Origin: Leptospira sp.
GTDB taxonomy: Bacteria; Spirochaetota; Leptospiria; Leptospirales; Leptospiraceae
Direction: 5' to 3'
Assembly (NCBI GenBank): GCA_027533185.1
Contig: JAPZTS010000008.1
Location: forward strand, 62,001 to 126,000
DNA: 64,000 bases
In this document: piece after piece, positions 38,573 to 47,087 of the stretch
Layout: every line of letters begins with the position of its first letter
How positions within the stretch are numbered: the stretch's first letter is position 1
Notes under the pieces: model-generated
Database searches by the model: none
What the model was told of the DNA's origin: nothing
Seen by the model: only the letters and a program-made list of their open reading frames with translations
Translations under genes and position numbers: made by a program

Positions 38573-40309
38573 ATGATACAATCCAACTATTTTTCAACAA
38601 ACGAAGACTTAAAGGAACATTTTTTTGATCTGATTGATTGGAACGAAATTGTATCAATCTATGAAAATGATTTTTTTGATTCCAAAGAATATCAAAAATC
38701 AAATCACCCACGACTAGAGATGGCTCCCTCATCCGTCGAAGAAGCTCTCGCTTTTTATGAGGAAATACTCAATTCAACGGGCGATATAAGTGGCAACTAT
38801 GTTTCTCAAGTCGCCGGAGTAGTCGACTACAAAGGATTAAAATTTGAAGATGGATTTGTTCACCATCCAGAAGAGATGGTAGATGTAATTCGAAAGTATC
38901 ATGATGCGGGACTTGGCCCTGTTGCATTCAAACGTAGGTATGGTGGCTTGGGCGTACCTAGTGTAATCAAAGCTATGATTGCCGAGATAATGTATAGATC
39001 TGATAGTTCCATCACAATTGCGGTCGGGAGTATGGGACTTGCAGCAATCTTGGAAGTCTGCGCTACAGAAGAAATGAAAGAAACATGGATTCCAAAAATC
39101 ATTGACAATCGTTATACGGTAACAATGGGACTTTCGGAACCAGATTTTGGTTCAGATTTACCAAATATCACAACCAAAGCAGTAAAAGTGGACGATAAAT
39201 GGTTGTTAAGTGGAACGAAAAGATACCAAACGATGGCATGCGGTGTTAACGGCGGACCTGGACTTACATTGACACTAGCAAGAACAGGAAACCCAGAAAG
39301 TGGAGCAAGAGGATTATCTTTTTTTATAGTAGAAAACAAAGATTACTCGGTACAAGGAATTGAGAAAAAATTAGGCATCAAAGCATCTGCTACTTGCGAA
39401 ACGGTTTTTGAAAATAGTGAAGGCCATTTGGTGGGAAAGGAAGGGTTTGGACTCGTAAAATACGTGATGGGTATGTTAAACGGGGCACGACTCAGTGTTT
39501 CCTCACAAGGCACTGGAATTGTCACCGCCGCCTACGAAGAAGCTCTCAAGTATGCAAAAGAACGTATCCAATTTGGAAAACCGATCTATGAAATTCCTGC
39601 GGTGAGACGGATGCTCGACCGGATGGAAAGAGAACTTGCAGGCATGCGTTGTTTGATGGTGGAAGCAGCCTATTCCGTGGATAAATACTATTGGTATGAA
39701 GACGGACGAGCCCTCACCAATGAACAAACAAATGAAAAGAAGTTTTGGGAAAAAGTGGCAAATACTCTTACTCCTATTTCAAAATATTACAATTCTGAGA
39801 TGTGCAATGATCTGGTTTATGATGGACTTCAAGTTTTGGGTGGAGCCGGATTTACGGAAGATTACGACCTTTCAAGATTGTATCGGGATGCAAGAATTAC
39901 AAATATCTACGACGGTACTACCCAAATCCAAGTGAATGCGGCAATAGGTGGAGTGACCTCGGGGATGAGCCAAACGGGCATCTTTCGTGCCTATTTAAAT
40001 CACTTAACAAGCACATATGAACCAAGTCCCATTTTGGTTGAAATCCGTGAGAGTTTTGAGTCGATTGTTGAGCTTTACAAAACGATCGAAAGCCAAGAGA
40101 CAAGGGAAGCATTTAGTTTTGAGGTTGTTGAATCGGCGGCGCGTATCATTGTTTCCTATTTGATGGAACGAGCTAAAGTAAAATCAGTACATAGAAAGGA
40201 AAAACGAGCATTACTTTGTGAAGGTTTTCACAGGGATAGTTTGGCAATCCTGTCTTCGAATTTTGTTCGTTTGCGGGAAGTTACAAAAGTTCTCCAACCG
40301 CAAATTTAG
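38573..40309 (+). CDS. Long-form acyl-CoA dehydrogenase
   Basis: 578 residues, long for the family (about 380-400 for the short type). Core motifs are present: TVTMGLSEPDFGSDLPNITT and GTKRYQTMACGVNGGPGL (FAD and substrate loop), MLNGARLSVSSQGTGIVTAA, and DLSRLYRDARITNIYDGTTQ (active-site region). The extra N-terminal ~75 and C-terminal ~110 residues match the multi-domain acyl-CoA dehydrogenases of beta-oxidation. AGGAG stands 6 nt before the ATG. It is monocistronic. Confidence 0.88.
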   Translation: MIQSNYFSTNEDLKEHFFDLIDWNEIVSIYENDFFDSKEYQKSNHPRLEMAPSSVEEALAFYEEILNSTGDISGNYVSQVAGVVDYKGLKFEDGFVHHPEEMVDVIRKYHDAGLGPVAFKRRYGGLGVPSVIKAMIAEIMYRSDSSITIAVGSMGLAAILEVCATEEMKETWIPKIIDNRYTVTMGLSEPDFGSDLPNITTKAVKVDDKWLLSGTKRYQTMACGVNGGPGLTLTLARTGNPESGARGLSFFIVENKDYSVQGIEKKLGIKASATCETVFENSEGHLVGKEGFGLVKYVMGMLNGARLSVSSQGTGIVTAAYEEALKYAKERIQFGKPIYEIPAVRRMLDRMERELAGMRCLMVEAAYSVDKYYWYEDGRALTNEQTNEKKFWEKVANTLTPISKYYNSEMCNDLVYDGLQVLGGAGFTEDYDLSRLYRDARITNIYDGTTQIQVNAAIGGVTSGMSQTGIFRAYLNHLTSTYEPSPILVEIRESFESIVELYKTIESQETREAFSFEVVESAARIIVSYLMERAKVKSVHRKEKRALLCEGFHRDSLAILSSNFVRLREVTKVLQPQI

Positions 40310-40342
40310 ATCGTAAGAGATCCGAAACAAGAAGGAATCGAT

Positions 40343-41296
40343 TCAACCGACAAGTTCCGAAAGATTCATTCCTTTTAAGTTTTCCAAAATTTGGAAAGAT
40401 TTGGTGATCTTTTTTGAAAGTTCAAATCCATGTTTTGCTTCAGGATACTCCCGAGCAAGATACTTTAACCATTGTTTGACTCGGCCAGAACTATGTACAT
40501 GTTTGGAATTGGATTCCATATCTTCTACAAAATTCTGCAAAAGGGAAACCACTTGGTTCCAATCCAATCGTTTGGAATCATTTGCTCGGATTTGGTTGGC
40601 AAGATTTGGATTGGAGATCGCCCCTCTTCCGATCATAATGTTCTCACAGCCCGATACGATTTTGCAACGATTCGCTGATTCCACATCCCAAATTTCACCA
40701 TTGGCAATTACAGGAATTCTGAGGTGGGCTTTGATCTTTGCTATCCATTCCCAATAGGCAGGTGGTTTATATCCATCGACTTTAGTTCTCGCATGCACAA
40801 CAACTTCCTCTAACCCACCTGCTTCCAAGGCCAAAGCAGATTCGATTGCCAAATCTTTGGATTCATATCCCAACCGCATTTTACTGGTAACAGGAATTTC
40901 TTTTGGAACAGCCTTTCGTACAGATTGTACGATTTGAAATAAAAGATCTGGTTCTTTTAGAAGGATGGCGCCTCCTCTGTTGCGGTTTACAGTCGGTGCA
41001 GGACAGCCAAAATTGAGATCTATACCGTATGCGCCTAGTTTTGCGATCTTATCTGCATTTTCTGCCATACAAACGGGATCTGAGCCAAGAATTTGCACTT
41101 TCACGGGAATACCAGAACTCGTTCGAGATTTATTTTTTAATTCTGGTACTACTTGTAGAATGGAGGAGTCCGAAAGTAAATGTTGGTTGATACGAATGAA
41201 TTCACTTACACAAAGATCATACCCACCCATCTCCGTTAGGATCTTTCGCAAAAAATGGTCAAGAAGCCCCTCCATGGGTGCTAGGTAGATCTTCAT
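40343..41296 (-). CDS. dusC: tRNA-dihydrouridine(16) synthase DusC
   Basis: 317 residues. YLAPMEGLLDHFLRKILTEM begins the FMN-binding TIM barrel; the catalytic cysteine is C98 in DLNFGCPAPTVNRNRGGA. RIPVIANGEIWDVESANRC, GCENIMIGRGAISNPNL and VKQWLKYLAREYPEA match the DusC subgroup (it begins and ends like E. coli DusC). It reduces U16 in tRNA using NADPH. Single gene, convergent with the acyl-CoA dehydrogenase. Confidence 0.9.
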   Translation of the reverse strand: MKIYLAPMEGLLDHFLRKILTEMGGYDLCVSEFIRINQHLLSDSSILQVVPELKNKSRTSSGIPVKVQILGSDPVCMAENADKIAKLGAYGIDLNFGCPAPTVNRNRGGAILLKEPDLLFQIVQSVRKAVPKEIPVTSKMRLGYESKDLAIESALALEAGGLEEVVVHARTKVDGYKPPAYWEWIAKIKAHLRIPVIANGEIWDVESANRCKIVSGCENIMIGRGAISNPNLANQIRANDSKRLDWNQVVSLLQNFVEDMESNSKHVHSSGRVKQWLKYLAREYPEAKHGFELSKKITKSFQILENLKGMNLSELVG

Positions 41297-41381
41297 TTTA
41301 AATCATTAAGAAATACCCCAATCTTTCCGCTATCTCTTCTGAGCGAATATACAAAATTTTATCTTTTTAGCTCCTGGAATC

Positions 41382-41418
41382 GTGTTAGTCTTTGTCACCT
41401 AGGACGAAAGACTAACAC
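41382..41418. terminator. Strong inverted repeat after the desaturase operon
   Basis: GTGTTAGTCTTT (41382-41393) and AAAGACTAACAC (41407-41418) form a perfect 12-bp stem with a 13-nt loop. It starts 15 nt after the desaturase stop on the minus strand and lies ahead of dusC. There is no T-run on either side, so a terminator, mRNA end-stabiliser or protein-binding site are all possible. Confidence 0.55.
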
Positions 41419-41432
41419 AAACGTATTACAAA

Positions 41433-42611
41433 TTAAACCGTAGAAATTTCTTTTGTCTCTGGATTTACAAAACTAATCGCGTTGTCAACTAAACTCACCT
41501 GTGGTTCCAAGTAGATTTTTTTGGTTCCCATCAGTTTACCTGCATACGTATCCGGAAGGCTGTAGGCAATGATTCGTTTCCAAACCGATGCGAATTGTTT
41601 TACAAAACTTCCCGTATTGTAGTTCTGACCGTATTTTGCACAGATTGCTTTGAGTCTTGGAGCTGCTTCTCTATAACGTTTTGCCGGCATATCAGGGAAC
41701 ATATGGTGTTCGATCTGGTGGCTGAGGTGTCCCGTCATCGTGTAAAAGAAGTTACTACCATCCAAGTTAGACGACCCTTTTAGTTGTCTTAAATACCACT
41801 GTGCCTTTGTCTCTCCTTGGATATCTTCTACAGAAAAGGATTCTGCGTTTTCTGTAAAGTGACCACAGAAGATGACGGCATAGGTCCAAAGGTTTCGGAT
41901 GAGGTTTGCAATCAAATTGCCAAGTACCACCTTAGGGAAGTTAAGTCCCGCGAGTAGTGGAAAGAAGAGATAATCTTTAACCATTTGCAATTCAATCTTT
42001 TTGAAGAAGACTGCTTTGTAATCCTTCAGAGATCTTTTTTTCCTTTGTTTTTTTGGAATTTCCATGTATTCCACTCGGTAACCGTGAGCACCTACTCCCC
42101 ACTGGAAGTTCATAGCTAGGAATAAATTTGTGAATGGTTGAGTCAAATGAGCTGGTTTCCATTTTTGGTCTTCCGTTAGGCGAGTAAAATTATAACCATA
42201 ATCGTGGTCTTTCCCTAAAACATTCGTATATGTATGGTGCATATAGTTGTGATAAAACTTCCACTGTTTCGAATCAGAAACAATATCCCATTCAAAAGTT
42301 CGAGAGTTAAATCTTGAATCATTCATCCAATCATACTGACCATGCATCACATTGTGACCCAGTTCCATATTGTTTAATATTTTGGAAGCTGACAGAAGTA
42401 AAGTTCCACATACAAATGAAATAGGTTCAAAACTAAAGTGGATGAGACCCCTTCCCAATACTTCTGTGTATCGGTATGCTTTGTAGATTCTTTTGATATG
42501 GTCCGCATCTTCCTTGCCAACCTTTGCCATAATTTCTGTTCTCAATTCTTCTACTTCTTTTCCGAAGTTTTCGATTTCTTCTTTGTTCAATTTTTTGCTG
42601 ATCGTTTTCAT
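41433..42611 (-). CDS. Membrane fatty-acid desaturase
   Basis: 392 residues. Three histidine boxes: HNVMHGQYD (HxxxH), HNYMHHTY (HxxHH) and HQIEHHMFPDMP (HxxHH), the pattern of acyl-lipid/acyl-CoA desaturases. Hydrophobic segments lie between boxes. It would introduce a double bond into membrane acyl chains, with electrons from the reductase encoded 63 nt upstream. The operon is divergent from a FabR/DesT-like repressor, as in the desBC-desT system of Pseudomonas. Confidence 0.88.
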   Translation of the reverse strand: MKTISKKLNKEEIENFGKEVEELRTEIMAKVGKEDADHIKRIYKAYRYTEVLGRGLIHFSFEPISFVCGTLLLSASKILNNMELGHNVMHGQYDWMNDSRFNSRTFEWDIVSDSKQWKFYHNYMHHTYTNVLGKDHDYGYNFTRLTEDQKWKPAHLTQPFTNLFLAMNFQWGVGAHGYRVEYMEIPKKQRKKRSLKDYKAVFFKKIELQMVKDYLFFPLLAGLNFPKVVLGNLIANLIRNLWTYAVIFCGHFTENAESFSVEDIQGETKAQWYLRQLKGSSNLDGSNFFYTMTGHLSHQIEHHMFPDMPAKRYREAAPRLKAICAKYGQNYNTGSFVKQFASVWKRIIAYSLPDTYAGKLMGTKKIYLEPQVSLVDNAISFVNPETKEISTV

Positions 42612-42674
42612 TTGTTTGTCCTCAATTCCTTAGTTTTACGTAATATCATTTCCCTAGATCTGTTTGATCTAAGT

Positions 42675-43760
42675 TTATAGTTCCAATTCCAAAGCGTTTT
42701 CTGCCCTCGAAACACAGAGTTGGATGTTTTCTTCACCTAATTCTGATTTTTCGCCATTTGACAAATCTGTCACAAGCCCTGATGTTTTTTTACAAACACA
42801 AGTGTGGCAGATCCCCATCCGACAACCGCTTTGTGGAAAGATTCCCTGTTCTTCTAATTCATCTAACAGAGACTTTTCACCTTTTAATTGGATTGTTTTG
42901 TGGCTGAGGGAAAGTGTAACTTCAACAGTTCCTTCCTTTTTAACAGGATTTTGGATTTGTGTGGGTAACAAAAAGAGTTCCGATTTGATAGGATTGTTTG
43001 GGAATAGTGTCAATGCCTTTTGTTGCATTGGCCCTGGCCCACAAACATAAACGGATACTCCTTCTAGGTTTGGAACATACTTATGTACGATCTCATCTGT
43101 CAAAAAGCCAGAGTCATATCCTTCTTTTTTCTCATCAGAAAGAATGTATTGGATCTTTAAAAACTGGTTCTTTTCTTGGATTTTTTCTAAAGAAGACTTG
43201 AGAATGATATCCGCAGAAGTTCTCACAAAATAAAGAAGTGTCGCCTTCCCTTTGTATTGCGAAGATTCTAGTTTTTTGAGTATGGAATGGATTGGTGTGA
43301 TTCCACTTCCACCAGCAAGAAAGAGTAAAGACTTGGGAGCGGACTCACCAACTGTAAACTCTCCGCTAGGTTTTCCCAGCTGAAGAATATCACCAACTTT
43401 AACTTTTTCGTTAAGGAAGTTTGAAACGAGTCCACCCTTCTGACGTTTAACGGTTATGGAAATCAATTTTTCATTAGGCGAAGAAGATAGGGAATAGAAT
43501 CGAGTTACGTTTCTTCCCGCGATCTCTACCGTAACAGGCAGGTGTTGGCCTGCGGAAAATCCTTTCCACAACCAATTTGGGTTTAGAACGAAAGTCTTTG
43601 TGTCTGCGGTTTCCTCAGTGATTTTTACAACCTTGGCTTTGATCGTAGTCAAAGAAAGTTTGGGGTTGATTTCCGAGAGTAGGAATTCTGCCCACTCTCC
43701 TGGCTGAAGGGATTTTACAAAGTCCTTCGGTTGGTTGTAGATAAATGGAAAGGTTTTCAT
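42675..43760 (-). CDS. Flavodoxin-reductase-type 2Fe-2S oxidoreductase
   Basis: 361 residues. Order of domains: FAD-binding barrel (FSAGQHLPVTVEIAG, RFYSLSSSPNEKL), NAD(P)-binding (LFLAGGSGITPIHSILKKL, VYVCGPGPMQQKAL), and a C-terminal plant-type ferredoxin with CRMGICHTCVC (C-x4-C-x2-C) and the fourth cysteine in QLCVSR. It passes electrons from NAD(P)H to the adjacent desaturase. It is the promoter-proximal gene of the pair and lies opposite the TetR regulator. Confidence 0.9.
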   Translation of the reverse strand: MKTFPFIYNQPKDFVKSLQPGEWAEFLLSEINPKLSLTTIKAKVVKITEETADTKTFVLNPNWLWKGFSAGQHLPVTVEIAGRNVTRFYSLSSSPNEKLISITVKRQKGGLVSNFLNEKVKVGDILQLGKPSGEFTVGESAPKSLLFLAGGSGITPIHSILKKLESSQYKGKATLLYFVRTSADIILKSSLEKIQEKNQFLKIQYILSDEKKEGYDSGFLTDEIVHKYVPNLEGVSVYVCGPGPMQQKALTLFPNNPIKSELFLLPTQIQNPVKKEGTVEVTLSLSHKTIQLKGEKSLLDELEEQGIFPQSGCRMGICHTCVCKKTSGLVTDLSNGEKSELGEENIQLCVSRAENALELEL

Positions 43761-43778
43761 TTTCGCCTCTAAGTCTCT

Positions 43779-43794
43779 GTGAACAGTTGTTCAC
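43779..43794. promoter_or_regulatory. Palindromic operator, site 1 (desaturase promoter)
   Basis: GTGAACAGTTGTTCAC is a perfect 7+7 palindrome with a 2-nt centre. It lies 19 nt upstream of the reductase start and is the likely binding site of the divergent TetR-type repressor. Site 3 shares its GTGAACA arm. Confidence 0.72.
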
Positions 43795-43801
43795 TTATTT
43801 A

Positions 43802-43814
43802 TTAACAGTGTTAA
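43802..43814. promoter_or_regulatory. Palindromic operator, site 2
   Basis: TTAACAGTGTTAA is a perfect 6+6 palindrome with a single central base, 7 nt from site 1. It shares the AACA/TGTT core with site 1, so both could be read by one TetR dimer family. Confidence 0.6.
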
Positions 43815-43876
43815 CTTACGCTGTTAGCTATGTCAATCCTAAAATATTGCTTTTTTGTCCTTGCCTTAAAAAAAAA

Positions 43877-43892
43877 GTGAACAATCGTTTAC
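43877..43892. promoter_or_regulatory. Degenerate operator, site 3 (tetR side)
   Basis: GTGAACAATCGTTTAC repeats the left arm of site 1 exactly, but the right arm matches at only 5 of 7 positions. It ends 15 nt before the regulator ATG and would fit autoregulation. Confidence 0.5.
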
Positions 43893-43907
43893 TAAAGTTC
43901 CTTTTTC

Positions 43908-44546
43908 ATGAAATCAGGCCTGCGCGACAGAAAGAAGCAACAAACCCATCAAAACCTACTGGATGCCGCCCTTAAACTCATGCAAGATGGCAAAGGGCTC
44001 GGTGAACTCAGCCTTCGAGAAGTCGCAAACCAGGCAGGAATCGTCCCTGCGGCTTTTTACAGACATTTTAAGAGTATGGAAGAACTGGGTTTGGCGTTAG
44101 TAGACCTGAGCGCCGTACGCATCGCAGAGATTCTCAAAGATGCAAGACAGAAGCGCGCCTACAAATCGGCATTGCAAACTTCACTCGGGATCTATTTTGA
44201 CTATGTAGCGGAAAATCCCGCCCTATTTCGTTTTATTTCGAGGGAGAGGGTCGGTGGGAATTTCAATATCCGAGAAAAGATCCGCGCGGCAATGGATCAG
44301 ATTGCTTCGGAAATGGCAAAAGATATGCGAATGCCCAAATTCCTTCCGCCTGCTGACATCGAACTGGCATCAGAATTGATCGTTTCTCTATCCTTCCAGA
44401 TGGCGCCCGAATTTCTCGACTCAATGGAGGAGATGCGAAACAGGTCCGAGGACAAACGGATTAAATGGAAGACCTTAAAACAACTGCGATTGGTTTTTAT
44501 CGGAACGATCCGAGGGAGAAGGAGAAAGGGAAATCGAAAGGTCTGA
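43908..44546 (+). CDS. TetR-family regulator, FabR/DesT-like
   Basis: 212 residues. The DNA-binding helix-turn-helix is LSLREVANQAGIVPAAFYRH, followed by FKSMEELG, very like FabR of E. coli. The remainder is a helical ligand domain. FabR and DesT sense acyl-CoA or acyl-ACP saturation and repress unsaturated-fatty-acid genes; DesT controls desB-desC. Here the gene is divergent from a desaturase/reductase operon with palindromes between them, the same arrangement. Its C-terminus ends in a basic tail (RGRRRKGNRK). Confidence 0.88.
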   Translation: MKSGLRDRKKQQTHQNLLDAALKLMQDGKGLGELSLREVANQAGIVPAAFYRHFKSMEELGLALVDLSAVRIAEILKDARQKRAYKSALQTSLGIYFDYVAENPALFRFISRERVGGNFNIREKIRAAMDQIASEMAKDMRMPKFLPPADIELASELIVSLSFQMAPEFLDSMEEMRNRSEDKRIKWKTLKQLRLVFIGTIRGRRRKGNRKV

Positions 44547-44581
44547 GAAAGACATGGTTCATTAACCGAACATTTTGTTCT

Positions 44582-45262
44582 CTATTTTATTTGACGCGGC
44601 ATAGGCTTAAATGATTTAGCTCCGATTGGAATGTCGTTGAAAAACTCTTTAATCAATGGTTCCTTTTTAGACAAAGGGTCGAAAATCTTTTTTGCCTCGT
44701 CAGGTAATTTATCATAGTCCTTCTCTGGATAATACATTTTGATACCCTTGTTTTCATTGTTATAAAATGTTTTAGTTTCCAAAAGTGATCCAGTATCCTC
44801 AGCATATTCTCTTGCTTCCCCATGTAACATACCATTCTTATATTGAATAAATCCGAGAGGAACGCCAGATTCATACCATACTTTCCAAACTCCATCTTTT
44901 CTGCCGTTTACAAAATTTCCATATTCCCAGCCATCCAGGATATTTGACCAAGTAGCTTCCACTGGAACTATCTTTGACTTAGTTCTTTGTTATGTAGAAT
45001 TAAGATCTTTCGAATATCCTTCACGAATTATTTTTCCATTATCATAAGCTTTACGATATTCCTCTTCTCCTTCTCCCAATATTTCATAGTCTAGTTGACC
45101 ATCTTTAGTCCATGATCGAAATCTTTTTTTCCCATCATGAGAATCAAATAGAAAATACATATTATCTTCAAAGCTTGCTTCCTTTGGAACACTGCCAGGT
45201 CGATCTTTGCACATCAATGTTAGTAATGAAAACAATAGAATTAAAGTAATCTTTATCTGCAT
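44582..45262 (-). pseudogene. YwqK/MORN-like lipoprotein split by one in-frame TAA
   Basis: Two ORFs lie in the same frame: 45262-44990 (90 residues, lipoprotein signal ending LTLMC) and 44962-44582 (126 residues, MORN-like GWEYGNFVNGRKDGVWKVW, then YENG-like turns). Only one TAA codon (44992-44990) followed by nine open codons (QRTKSKIVP) separates them, and the second part has no signal peptide of its own. Joined, they give a ~226-residue lipoprotein of the YwqK type. The simplest reading is a nonsense mutation. Stop readthrough or two separate genes cannot be excluded without transcripts or relatives. Confidence 0.6.
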
Positions 45263-45755
45263 TTTTTATGACTTCCTATTCCATAGTCTGAACATATTGG
45301 TTGCGATCTATTATTTCTCGTTACATTGTATTTTTTCCAAGCTCCAGTGGGATATTTCATAGTTTCTTTCTCTAATACTCTAATACCATCCTCTAAACTA
45401 AAATGCCCGTAAATTCTCTCGACTAAATTTTTTACAAGACATACTTTGTAGCAAATTTTCCCAATGTACTGATAGCAGTTTCGAATAAAGAATCTCGATC
45501 TCCATTCCATTCTCCTAACTTATATTCTAATCGGCCAAAAGTATCCGAATATTCTTTATCCGCATAATGCACGCACACTCCCAACTTACCTACAAAATAA
45601 GTCTGCCATTCCATCTGCAAAAAAGACCCATATCTCCTGAAATTAAGTCTCTTGCTCAGATCCATACTCTGTTTTCGATCGTGAAATTTTCCGATATATA
45701 TCCATGTTTTTTCACGAGGAACAGGTGATTCAACTTCAAGAATCTCAGTAACCAT
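45253..45755 (-). pseudogene. Frameshifted gene of unknown function
   Basis: A 107-residue ORF (45755-45432) ends at KFATKYVL and a stop in the sequence TTGTAAAAAATTT. A second ORF in another frame (45510-45253) reads on smoothly from the same place (VKNLVERIYGHFSLEDGIRV ... PTGAWKKYNVTRNN). The A-run at the junction is a likely slip site. The product, if joined, would be about 160 residues and cytoplasmic. I do not recognise the family. Its end overlaps the start of the broken lipoprotein gene downstream. Confidence 0.5.
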
Positions 45756-46088
45756 GCATTATATATTTCAAATATTGTCCGTTTTGCGGATATTCTCTTT
45801 TTATCACCAAGAAAGATTTTTATACATTTTGAACAGGCGACTAAAAATATATTTACTAATTTATATTGAACGGTATTTGGATTCATCAATTTTAATAGGG
45901 AATTGCTTTTAATCTGTCGTATTTAACGCATTGGGTAAAAATAACAGATAAGAAAGGCAAAAAATCTAAAACTAGGGACAAATGCAAAAATTGAATGAAC
46001 ATATTTTTTTGAGATTCTTTCTTTGTTTCCACATAAAAAAGGAAAGTTTTTGGGTGCATTTTTCTACCTTTCGAACCTCTATGTAATC

Positions 46089-47084
46089 ATGAGGGAATTT
46101 ACTATTGGTAGCATGTTTGCAGGTATTGGAGGTATTGACCTAGGATTTAAACAGGCGGGATTCTCATCAATTTGGGCAAACGAATACAATAAAAAAGCAT
46201 GCCAAACTTTCAAAAACTATCCTAAACTTAGTGAAACTAAGCTTTTTACTGATGATGTCTCAACCCTTGATCCGTCCAAAGTCGAAAGTGTTGATGTGAT
46301 AACTTCTGGTTTTCCTTGCCAGGCTTTCTCAATCGCCGGATATCAAATGGGATTCAATGATTATAAAGGGCGGGGAAATATGTTTTTCGAATCAGCGAAA
46401 TTTATAAAAAAAATTAAACCGAAAGCATATTTATTAGAAAATGTAAAAAATTTAAAAACACACGACAAAGGAAAAACATTTGACACGATCCGAAGAACTA
46501 TTCTTGAAGATTTAGGCTACTCGTTTATACCCTTTGTATTAAATGCAAAAGATTTCGGCAATATTCCACAAACTAGAGAGCGACTATACATTGTTGGATT
46601 TAGGAATGAAGCATCCGCATCGAACAAAGACAATTTCTCATTAACAAGTAAATTTAAAATTCCGGAACCTATTCAACTAACGAAAACTATTTCGGATATG
46701 TTACTCCATGATAAACAGCCTGATAATTTTTACTATAACAAAGATCATCCATATTTTCAATTCCTCAAAAATGAAATGGTAAATCCAAAAACAATCTATC
46801 AATGGAGAAGGGTATATGTACGTGAAAATAAAAATAATGTATGCCCTACATTAACTGCCAATATGGGAACCGGTGGTCACAACGTTCCTTTAATCATCGA
46901 TAATTTTGGATTTCGAAAATTAACCCCGAAAGAATGTTTAAATTTCCAGGGATTTCCTGAAAACTTCAAATTTCCCGAGGGAATGGCGGCCTCTCATTGC
47001 TACATGCAAGCAGGAAATTCCGTCGTTGTTCCAGTAATAAAGAGAATAGCGGAAAATATAAAGAAAGCATTTAATAATGGATAG
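46089..47084 (+). CDS. DNA (cytosine-5-)-methyltransferase
   Basis: 331 residues from ATG 46089 (the frame opens at 46023 but motif I begins right after this ATG). Motif I SMFAGIGGIDLGFKQAGF; motif IV with catalytic C77 in SGFPCQAFSIAG; motif VI ENVKNL; motif VIII QTRERLYIVGFR; motif X AGNSVVVPVI. The target-recognition region lies between VIII and IX (about 190-265) and its specificity cannot be read. The next gene, 3 nt away, is the candidate partner endonuclease. AT-rich codons suggest recent transfer. Confidence 0.93.
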   Translation: MREFTIGSMFAGIGGIDLGFKQAGFSSIWANEYNKKACQTFKNYPKLSETKLFTDDVSTLDPSKVESVDVITSGFPCQAFSIAGYQMGFNDYKGRGNMFFESAKFIKKIKPKAYLLENVKNLKTHDKGKTFDTIRRTILEDLGYSFIPFVLNAKDFGNIPQTRERLYIVGFRNEASASNKDNFSLTSKFKIPEPIQLTKTISDMLLHDKQPDNFYYNKDHPYFQFLKNEMVNPKTIYQWRRVYVRENKNNVCPTLTANMGTGGHNVPLIIDNFGFRKLTPKECLNFQGFPENFKFPEGMAASHCYMQAGNSVVVPVIKRIAENIKKAFNNG

Positions 47085-47087
47085 ACG

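Noticed and set aside
45656..45889. 77-residue reverse ORF upstream of the frameshifted gene
   Set aside because: It overlaps that gene in another frame and shows no protein-like conservation or signal.
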